This document shows positions 54,944 through 61,640 of a DNA stretch of 64,000 bases, piece after piece. A model generated the notes under the pieces. It ran no database searches. It was not told the origin of the DNA and saw nothing but the letters and a program-made list of their open reading frames with translations. Origin of the DNA: Sphingobium sp. (lineage in GTDB: Bacteria > Pseudomonadota > Alphaproteobacteria > Sphingomonadales > Sphingomonadaceae); assembly GCA_020446425.1 (NCBI GenBank), contig JAGRES010000015.1, positions 103,482 to 167,481 on the forward strand, read 5' to 3'. Numbering within the stretch: position 1 is the stretch's first letter; each line of letters opens with the position of its first letter. Position numbers and translations under genes: made by a program.

Positions 54944-55748
54944 GGCTGGTTGCTATAGGGTACAGTGATTTCCATGCAAGGCGCTCATGATATTGCGCGC
55001 ATAAGGAACGAGTGCGAGTTTTTGCGCGCTGATGGGCAGGTGCGCAGGATGCTAGCGAGGGGCTTGGGTATCAGAGCCCATCAATCGGAAAACCGCATTT
55101 TGTTGCGCATCGCAGCGCCGTGCCGCCCGAATCCCCCATAAGAGAAAATAGTCAGAACTGCGCGCTTTTAGCCGCGCTCAATGCGTCTCTGGGCTCGGTC
55201 AACGATGCTTGCACCTGCCATAATCACCCGAAATGTGGCGACGAAATCAGCACACGAAAACGATTGCAAGTCATTGTTTTTAAAGGAAAAATATTGTGAT
55301 GGGTGACGCAGTCTTGCGTGAACTGGTCTCGGCTGGGAAATTCCCTGTTCAATAGGGAAAATACAGGGAATTTTGTTTTTTTCCAGCAAGTCTTGTGGAG
55401 CGAATATGAGAAAAACTCCAAGCACTGCGTAGCAAATAGCAGACTCTCCAAAAATTAAGCAGGGAATTGCATCGCCAAGTGCGGGAAATTGCAGTGTAAA
55501 TTTTCATGATGGGAATATGCGCTTGGACTGCAGAATGCTCTCAGCTTCATGAGGCGTAATATCTGCATGAAAAGTCATCCAATTATTTTGGCTCCAAATC
55601 GGATGTGATAATTCCGTTTTTGTCATGGAAGAGCATGCTCGCCTGTGTCAGTTAAACCTCAACGTCGCCTCATAGATAGCGCCGATGACCAGCAGTGGCT
55701 TGGCGCTTTTCACATAGATATCATATTTATGGCTCATCGGGGTGACTT
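54944..55748. other. Non-coding, AT-rich region before the secretion locus
   Basis: About 800 bases with no credible gene or RNA. It carries repeat copy C (55341-55372) in an AT-rich stretch. Short frames on both strands lack ribosome sites. It marks the border between housekeeping DNA and the accessory type I secretion locus. Confidence 0.5.
55341..55372 (-). repeat. Dispersed degenerate repeat, copy C
   Basis: Matches 12119-12150 at 26 of 32 positions. The minus strand would read as the SLLNREF peptide type. A remnant of an unidentified repeated element. Confidence 0.5.
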
Positions 55749-57935
55749 GTGGGGACAGAGTCTTGCGCGCCTGAGCGTTCGGGAGAACGTGGACCAAGCG
55801 GTGCGGAAAAATCTGCGGTTGATAGCGGACCACTCAGTGCTTTTGCCACGCTTCTTGCGTTTCATCGCATTGCTGTCGAGCCTGCGCAGCTGCGTCATGA
55901 CCTCGGTCATCATAATGCGATAAGTGCTGATGACCTGCTGCGCCTTGCCAAGCGTATGGACGATGTTCGCGCGCGCCGGGTGGAGGCGAGCTGGGATGGC
56001 CTTGCGGCGCTCCCGCTGCCAGCATTGGCAAACGGTCCCAATGGCTGGTTTTTGATTGGCCGCGTTGGCTCCGATCAGGCGCTTATCCAATGGCCGGGCA
56101 AGGCACCTGAAGCAGTTTCCCGCGATGACATGGAAGCGCTCTGGTCGGGCGAGCTTCTTCTTGTCACAACGCGCGAGGGGCTCGCTGGTCATCTCGGCAA
56201 GTTCGACGTCACCTGGTTCATCCCGCAGATCGTCAAATATCGCAAGCTCATCGGTGAGGTGCTGCTGGTGACGCTGGCGGTGAACCTGTTGGGGTTAGCA
56301 GCACCGCTCTTCTTCCAGAATGTCATCGACAAGGTGCTGGTGCATAATACGATGGCGACGCTGCAGGTGCTCGCTTTCGGCTTTGTCGCGGTCAGCATAT
56401 GGGAAGTTGCGTTCGGCTGGATACGCACGCGGCTCTATTCGCAGACCTGTCAGAGAATAGATGTTGAGCTCGGCGCAAAGCTCTTCCGCCATATGCTCAA
56501 TCTGCCGCTCGCCTATTTCGAGAATAGGCGCGTGGGTGACACGGCGATGCGGGTGCGGCAGCTCGAGACGATCCGCGAGTTCCTGACCAACGCATCGATG
56601 AGCGTGTTGATCGACCCCGTTTTCGTCATCGTGTTTCTCGTGGCGATGTGGATCTATTCCTCGACGCTGTTCTGGATCACCATGATAACGCTGCCTGCCT
56701 ATGTGATCGTTGCAGCATTGCTTACCAAGCCCATCCGCGCACGGGTCGATGAGAAATTCGAGCGGGGCGCGGCCAATAACGCGCTGCTGGTCGAGAGCAT
56801 CGGCGGCATCCAGACTGTGAAGGCCAGCGCTGTCGAGCCACAATGGCAGGATCGCTGGGAACGGCAGCTTGCCGGGTACAGTGCCGCAAACCAGCAAGTG
56901 ATCAACCTTGGCAATACCGGTTCTCAGGCGATCCAGCTCATATCCAAGCTTAATCTTGCGGCAATCCTCTATTTTGGCGCGATGGCAGTCATTAGCGGCG
57001 ATATGACGGTGGGCGGATTGGTGGCGTTCAACATGTTCGCGCAGCGTGTCTCCGGCCCCGTCATCCGCATGGCGCAGCTCTGGCAGGAGTTCCAGCAAGT
57101 GCGTATTGCCGTCGAACGTCTGGGCGATGTCCTCAATCAGCCAACCGAACCGGGCGCGGGCAGCCGCACCGCGCTTCCTGCGATACGCGGCCATATCCGC
57201 TTCGAGGATGTGAAGTTCCGCTATGGGCATGACGGGCCCTGGACATTGGAGGATATCGGCATTGACCTGCAGCCGGGTGCGACGCTCGGCATTGTTGGCT
57301 CTTCGGGCTCGGGCAAGTCGACGCTGACCAAGCTGTTGCAGCGTCTCTATACCCCTGCCTCCGGGCGCATCATGATCGATGGCGTCGATATCGGCCAGAT
57401 CGACCCGGCATGGCTGCGGCGGCAGATCGGTGTGGTGCTGCAGGAGAATCTGCTCTTCAACCGCTCAATCCGCGAGAATATCGCGCTTGCCAACCCAGCC
57501 ATGCCGCTGGAGCAGGTTATGGCGGCAGCCCAGCTCTCAGGCGCGCATGAGTTTATTGTCGGGCTTGCTCAGGGTTATGACACGATTGTCGAGGAGCGCG
57601 GCGTCAATCTCTCCGGTGGCCAGCGGCAGCGGCTCGCAATAGCCCGTGCGCTCGTTACCCAGCCGCGCATCCTGATCCTTGATGAGGCGACCAGCGCGCT
57701 TGATGCCGAGAGCGAAGCGATCATCCAGCGTAACCTCAAGGCGATGGCGCAGGGCCGCACCGTCCTCATTATCGCCCATCGCTTGTCAGCCATACGTCAG
57801 TGCCAGCGTATCATCACGCTGGAGCGCGGCCGCATCATCGAGAGCGGCAGCCATGAGGAACTGCTGAAAGCCAAAGGCCGCTATGCCGACCTCTACCGCC
57901 AGCAAATGGGCATGGCAGAAGGGCAGGCGGCATGA
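55749..57935 (+). CDS. Type I secretion ABC transporter (HlyB type)
   Basis: A 728-residue inner-membrane exporter ATPase for RTX proteins. The N-terminal C39-peptidase-like domain (about 25-150) starts DSGPLSAFATLLAFHRIAVEPAQLRH; the catalytic Cys position is Ser, as in HlyB-type domains that bind substrate without cleaving. The transmembrane domain is about 165-450. The ATPase has Walker A GSSGSGKST, signature LSGGQRQRLAIARAL and ILDEATSALD. The start codon is GTG with GGGGTG upstream. Four-base overlap with the adaptor gene. No TolC-type gene in the window. Confidence 0.95.
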   Translation: MGTESCAPERSGERGPSGAEKSAVDSGPLSAFATLLAFHRIAVEPAQLRHDLGHHNAISADDLLRLAKRMDDVRARRVEASWDGLAALPLPALANGPNGWFLIGRVGSDQALIQWPGKAPEAVSRDDMEALWSGELLLVTTREGLAGHLGKFDVTWFIPQIVKYRKLIGEVLLVTLAVNLLGLAAPLFFQNVIDKVLVHNTMATLQVLAFGFVAVSIWEVAFGWIRTRLYSQTCQRIDVELGAKLFRHMLNLPLAYFENRRVGDTAMRVRQLETIREFLTNASMSVLIDPVFVIVFLVAMWIYSSTLFWITMITLPAYVIVAALLTKPIRARVDEKFERGAANNALLVESIGGIQTVKASAVEPQWQDRWERQLAGYSAANQQVINLGNTGSQAIQLISKLNLAAILYFGAMAVISGDMTVGGLVAFNMFAQRVSGPVIRMAQLWQEFQQVRIAVERLGDVLNQPTEPGAGSRTALPAIRGHIRFEDVKFRYGHDGPWTLEDIGIDLQPGATLGIVGSSGSGKSTLTKLLQRLYTPASGRIMIDGVDIGQIDPAWLRRQIGVVLQENLLFNRSIRENIALANPAMPLEQVMAAAQLSGAHEFIVGLAQGYDTIVEERGVNLSGGQRQRLAIARALVTQPRILILDEATSALDAESEAIIQRNLKAMAQGRTVLIIAHRLSAIRQCQRIITLERGRIIESGSHEELLKAKGRYADLYRQQMGMAEGQAA

Positions 57936-59326
57936 ACGCGATTGCGCGCCATTGGGCGGTGGCCAAGGCCGCGCTGGCCGATGACAGGGAGCGCGTCAAG
58001 GCGCGGGTCGAAGCCAGCCAGCCGCAGTTCCTCCCTGCCGCGCTGGAGATTGTCGAGACGCCTGTCTCGCCTACCGCGCGGATTACCGCATGGCTGCTGC
58101 TGGGCGGTCTTGTGCTCACGCTTCTCTGGGCGACATTCGGCAAGGTCGATGTGGTTGCTTCCGCGCCGGGCAAGCTCATTCCCGCCGACAATGTGAAGCT
58201 GGTTCAGCCCGCCGAAGCCGGGATTGTCCGCGCGATCCTCGTAAAAGACGGCCAGCATGTCAAAAAGGGTCAGGTACTGATCGAGCTCGATCCGACCGTT
58301 TCGGGGGCAGAGAATGCGCAGGCTGCAAGCGCGCTCACCACCGCGCGGCTTGATGAAGCCCGCGCCAGAGCGATCCTCTCCGCGCTCGATGGCAAAGGGT
58401 TGGCTTTTCGTGCGCCGGAAGGCACGCCCTCTGATGTCGCGCAAACCCAGCGCCAGCTTGCGGTGAGCGAGCTCGAAGCCCTGCTAGCCGGGACATCGGG
58501 TAAGGCGTCCGATGTGCAGGCGGCCCGCGCCGCGCGCGCTGAGGCGCTGACCAATGCTGCCAAGCTGGACGAGACGCTGCCGCTGATCGACCAGCAGCTC
58601 GAAGCGCAGGAAGCCTTGCTCGCCAGGGGCTATGCCTCCAAGCTCAAGGTAATTGAGCTGCGCCGTCAGCGCATGGCCACCGCACGAGATCGCGATGCGG
58701 CATTACAGACGGCACAGCGTTTGGATGCGGTTCTCTCCGGCGCGGGGCAGACCAGAGCGCAGGCAAGAGCGGAAGCGCGCGCCAAGGTGCTGGGCGATCT
58801 CGCCAAGGCGCAAGCGGAAATCTCCCTGCGCGAGGAGGAGTTGGTCAAGAGCCGCCAGCGTGCCAGCCTGCAACGCCTCACCGCGCCGGTCGACGGCACA
58901 GTGGCGCAGCTCGCCGTGCACACCATTGGCGGCGTGGTTGAAGCCGCCAAGCCAATCATGGTGATTGTACCTAAAGGCGGATCATTAGTGGCGGAGGTCA
59001 AGCTGCTCAACAAGGATGCAGGCTTCGTGCGCGCTGGCCAGCCGGTCGCGGTGAAACTCGAAGCCTTCCCGTTCACCCGCTATGGCACCGTACCAGGTCA
59101 TGTCGAAAGCATCGGATCGGACGCTGTGCCTAATGAACAACTCGGCCTCGTCTATACCGCGCGCATCACGCTCGATCGCGCGACGATTGATCGAGGCGGC
59201 GTCTCCACCCCGCTCACCCCCGGCCTCGCTGCCACCGCTGACATCCGCACCGGGCAACGCTCCATCATCAGCTATCTAATCAGCCCCATCGACGAAACCG
59301 CACAAGAAGCAGGGAGGGAGAGATAA
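57932..59326 (+). CDS. Type I secretion membrane-fusion protein (HlyD family)
   Basis: A 464-residue periplasmic adaptor with one N-terminal membrane helix (ITAWLLLGGLVLTLLWATF), a biotinyl-lipoyl-like start (AEAGIVRAILVKDGQHVKKGQVLIELD), a long alpha-helical coiled-coil region (about 140-310) and the C-terminal beta-barrel part (AEVKLLNKDAGFVRAGQPVAVKLEAFPFTRYGTVPGHVESIGSD). It bridges the ABC exporter to an outer-membrane channel. Confidence 0.95.
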   Translation: MNAIARHWAVAKAALADDRERVKARVEASQPQFLPAALEIVETPVSPTARITAWLLLGGLVLTLLWATFGKVDVVASAPGKLIPADNVKLVQPAEAGIVRAILVKDGQHVKKGQVLIELDPTVSGAENAQAASALTTARLDEARARAILSALDGKGLAFRAPEGTPSDVAQTQRQLAVSELEALLAGTSGKASDVQAARAARAEALTNAAKLDETLPLIDQQLEAQEALLARGYASKLKVIELRRQRMATARDRDAALQTAQRLDAVLSGAGQTRAQARAEARAKVLGDLAKAQAEISLREEELVKSRQRASLQRLTAPVDGTVAQLAVHTIGGVVEAAKPIMVIVPKGGSLVAEVKLLNKDAGFVRAGQPVAVKLEAFPFTRYGTVPGHVESIGSDAVPNEQLGLVYTARITLDRATIDRGGVSTPLTPGLAATADIRTGQRSIISYLISPIDETAQEAGRER

Positions 59327-59361
59327 TGCCTCGCATCAATCAATACGGAGTCGAGAGATGA
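59326..59361 (+). other. Eleven-codon ORF coupled to the first envelope-protein gene
   Basis: A minimal frame starting on the HlyD stop (TAATG) and ending on the start of the next gene (ATGA). It encodes MPRINQYGVER. By position it resembles the two N-terminal stubs downstream but its sequence differs, so it may be a third decayed start or simply a coupling peptide. Confidence 0.3.
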
Positions 59362-60035
59362 AAAAGAAAGGTTGTCTGATCCCGCTGGGCATAGTTGCAG
59401 CGCTAGTGGCATGGGGTGTTATCTACACATGGCCTGAGACGCATCGTTACCGGATGACAGTGGAGGTTGAGACGCCGCAGGGACTGCGCACCGGCAGTAG
59501 CGTGATCGAAACCAGCTATCGCAAAGAGATCAAGGTTTTACCTGATCAGCTGACGGGGACGATCAGAATACGTGGAGAGGCCGTGATGGTGGAGTTGCCG
59601 GATGGGCAGACGTTATTTGCTCTGCTGCGAGGTGAGAGCGTGCGCACGTTCGACGACATTGTCTATGACACTCTAGGCGGAGAAAATTCGCCACATATGC
59701 GGGTGGGGGCTCCGCCAGTTCCGATTGCGCGCAACATGATGAACCCGGCCCGCGGACAAGATAATCAAATATCTGGTCTGCCACTACTTGTGCGGTTTCT
59801 AGATATTCATGACCCTAGGACTATCAAAAAGGTCGACCCAGAAAGCTTGGCCGTTAGTTTCGGCTCTGGCGTGGTTCTCAAGCGTATCACCTTACAAGTG
59901 ACCGATGACCCAGTGACTAGCGGAATTGCGAATAAGATTCCGTGGTTGAATCATCTCGAACGATATCGCAGAGATACTAAAAATCCATTTACCAGCACAT
60001 TGCCTACAGAAATTGGATCCTTTAGGAGTAAATAA
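59358..60035 (+). CDS. Membrane-anchored protein, paralogue 1 of the secretion locus
   Basis: A 225-residue protein with an N-terminal signal anchor (CLIPLGIVAALVAWGVIYTW) and a periplasmic-type domain. It shares blocks with the proteins at 60144 and 60948: YRMTVEVETPQGLRTGSSV, RGEAVMVELPDG, LVRFLDIHDPRTIKKVDPESLAVSFGSGV and ITLQVTDDPVTSGI. No catalytic motif. It begins after the HlyD gene and is followed by a short stub homologous to the RTX protein start. Possible immunity or accessory protein of the secreted enzyme; this is inference. Confidence 0.75.
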   Translation: MKKKGCLIPLGIVAALVAWGVIYTWPETHRYRMTVEVETPQGLRTGSSVIETSYRKEIKVLPDQLTGTIRIRGEAVMVELPDGQTLFALLRGESVRTFDDIVYDTLGGENSPHMRVGAPPVPIARNMMNPARGQDNQISGLPLLVRFLDIHDPRTIKKVDPESLAVSFGSGVVLKRITLQVTDDPVTSGIANKIPWLNHLERYRRDTKNPFTSTLPTEIGSFRSK

Positions 60036-60036
60036 C

Positions 60037-60147
60037 ATGACAATGAACAAAGACCTGTTCTTATCGATACTTTCTATGGATTCATATAATCGCGGCTATT
60101 CTGAAGGGATAAGTAGCATCTCTAAACACATTAGGTCGACATCATGA
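60037..60147 (+). pseudogene. N-terminal stub of an RTX lipase-like protein (first)
   Basis: A 36-codon ORF beginning MTMNKDLFLSILSMDSYNRG and ending in a stop that overlaps the next gene (ATGA). Residues 4-25 match the first 23 residues of the RTX protein at 61630 (MNTDIFLAILAMDSYNRGY). A TAGGAG ribosome site precedes it. Interpreted as the start of a secreted enzyme gene whose body was deleted; a role as a short coupling peptide cannot be excluded. Confidence 0.65.
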
Positions 60148-60845
60148 ACCGCCGACTTGTTTTGGCTGGTGGATGCTCGCTGCTATTCCTCCCTGTATTG
60201 GCTGGTTGTGATCGCGTGAGTTCTCTCACTTATCGTTTTCGTACGACGATTGAGGTCGAAACTCCCAATGGCGTGGTCAAAGGATCAGCCGTTCGCGAGT
60301 TGAGCTATACCAAGTCCTATCTGCCCTTTGGCCAAGGAGAGCTTTACCCCAGAGACGTAAGGGGAGAGGCGGTTGTCGTAAATATACCGGGTGGGCCTAT
60401 ATTCGCATTAATAGACTATGGGCAATTGCGTACACGATCTGGCGATGGTGAGTTGCTGGCGTGGGTCGATGGCCATCCCGATGCCGATTATGGCGATATC
60501 GGCAATCCGCGCATACCAGAGCTGAACAAGATGAAGGTACTGGTCGACCGCCAGTTTAAGTGGGTGCTGCCGCGCGACCAGTGGCCGCGCTTTGTGCACT
60601 TTCGCGACATTGATGATCCAACGACGGTCGAACCGGTCGATCCTAATCATATAAGATTAGCGGTTGGCGAAGTATTCAAGATTAGAAGAATAATGATTCA
60701 GATAACTGATGAGCCTGTAACATGGGGAATTAAAAAAATAATTCCAAGTTTTGGCCCCGAGACCAATTTTGATGATTGGTATAAATCTTTACCACTGGGC
60801 AGTCCAAGGCGGATTTCCAAAGAAAATTTTATAGTAGGAGTCTGA
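60144..60845 (+). CDS. Lipoprotein, paralogue 2 of the secretion locus
   Basis: A 233-residue lipoprotein with signal MNRRLVLAGGCSLLFLPVLAGC (lipobox LAGC). It shares with the two paralogues FRTTIEVETPNGVVKGSAV, RGEAVVVNIPGGPIFALI, FVHFRDIDDPTTVEPVDPNHIRLAVG and IMIQITDEPVTWGI. The 3' part is AT-rich. It overlaps the preceding stub and is followed by the second stub one base later. The function is unknown. Confidence 0.78.
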   Translation: MNRRLVLAGGCSLLFLPVLAGCDRVSSLTYRFRTTIEVETPNGVVKGSAVRELSYTKSYLPFGQGELYPRDVRGEAVVVNIPGGPIFALIDYGQLRTRSGDGELLAWVDGHPDADYGDIGNPRIPELNKMKVLVDRQFKWVLPRDQWPRFVHFRDIDDPTTVEPVDPNHIRLAVGEVFKIRRIMIQITDEPVTWGIKKIIPSFGPETNFDDWYKSLPLGSPRRISKENFIVGV

Positions 60846-60846
60846 T

Positions 60847-60951
60847 ATGAATAGCGATCTATTTCTTTCGATACTTGCTATGAATTCATATAATCACGGC
60901 TATTCTGAAGGGATAAATAACATCTCCAAAGTTATCAGGCCCTCATTATGA
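60847..60951 (+). pseudogene. N-terminal stub of an RTX lipase-like protein (second)
   Basis: A 34-codon ORF, MNSDLFLSILAMNSYNHGYS and on, homologous to the first stub and to the RTX protein N-terminus. TAGGAG upstream. The stop overlaps the start of the third lipoprotein gene (ATGA). Confidence 0.65.
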
Positions 60952-61640
60952 ATCGCCGATTATTCCTGAGCTCGGCTACATCACTTTTTTTTCTAGCTTT
61001 CTCAAGCTGTTCGTTTTTGGAGCCACAAGGAGACATCCGTTATCGCATCACGTTGGAAGTCGATACCCCTAGCGGCATAAAGACTGCTTCCTCAGTCTGG
61101 GAAGCGCGCTTGCATGAAGCTCTCGCTGCTTTCGAGCACGGCAAATATCAGTGGGATTATTCCGGCGAAGCTATAGTTCTTGACCTGCCTGAAGGCACAT
61201 TATTTGGCCTTCTTCGCAGTGAAAACGAAGTTCAATTGCCGGTTGCCATTATGCGCGACCAGATCATTGCGACGAAGGCATCTGATTGGCGCAAAAGTTG
61301 GATCAAGTTGGCGCCGCGCTGGAAGAATGAAAAACTGGCATTCGAATTACCCCGCAGCAACTATCCCATGCTTGTGCGCTTCCGCGACATCAAAGAGCCC
61401 AAGAGTGTGGAACAGGTCGATCCTGACGATCTAGCAGCAAGCTTCGGTCCGGGCATTGGGCTTAGACGAATTACTGTCGAAGTTACTGATAGTCCTGTAA
61501 CCACTGGTATAGAAAAAATACTTAATTGGTTGCCATCAATACATGGAAATTTACTTCCAAAAATAGATAATTCGGCCAAAACATCTCCATTTGGTTTGCA
61601 GGGGGTGGATTTTTCTACGGAGATATTCAATGAATACTGA
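60948..61640 (+). CDS. Lipoprotein, paralogue 3 of the secretion locus
   Basis: A 230-residue lipoprotein with signal MNRRLFLSSATSLFFLAFSSC (lipobox FSSC). Shared blocks: YRITLEVDTPSGIKTASSV, SGEAIVLDLPEGTLFGLL, LVRFRDIKEPKSVEQVDPDDLAASFGPGIGLRRITVEVTDSPVTTGI. It overlaps the RTX gene start by 11 bases. As the paralogue next to the intact enzyme it is the best candidate for its cognate partner. Confidence 0.78.
   Translation: MNRRLFLSSATSLFFLAFSSCSFLEPQGDIRYRITLEVDTPSGIKTASSVWEARLHEALAAFEHGKYQWDYSGEAIVLDLPEGTLFGLLRSENEVQLPVAIMRDQIIATKASDWRKSWIKLAPRWKNEKLAFELPRSNYPMLVRFRDIKEPKSVEQVDPDDLAASFGPGIGLRRITVEVTDSPVTTGIEKILNWLPSIHGNLLPKIDNSAKTSPFGLQGVDFSTEIFNEY

Noticed and set aside
55168-55451. Two overlapping small minus-strand frames in the gap before the secretion locus
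   Set aside because: AT-rich, without ribosome sites; they cover repeat copy C and show no protein family.
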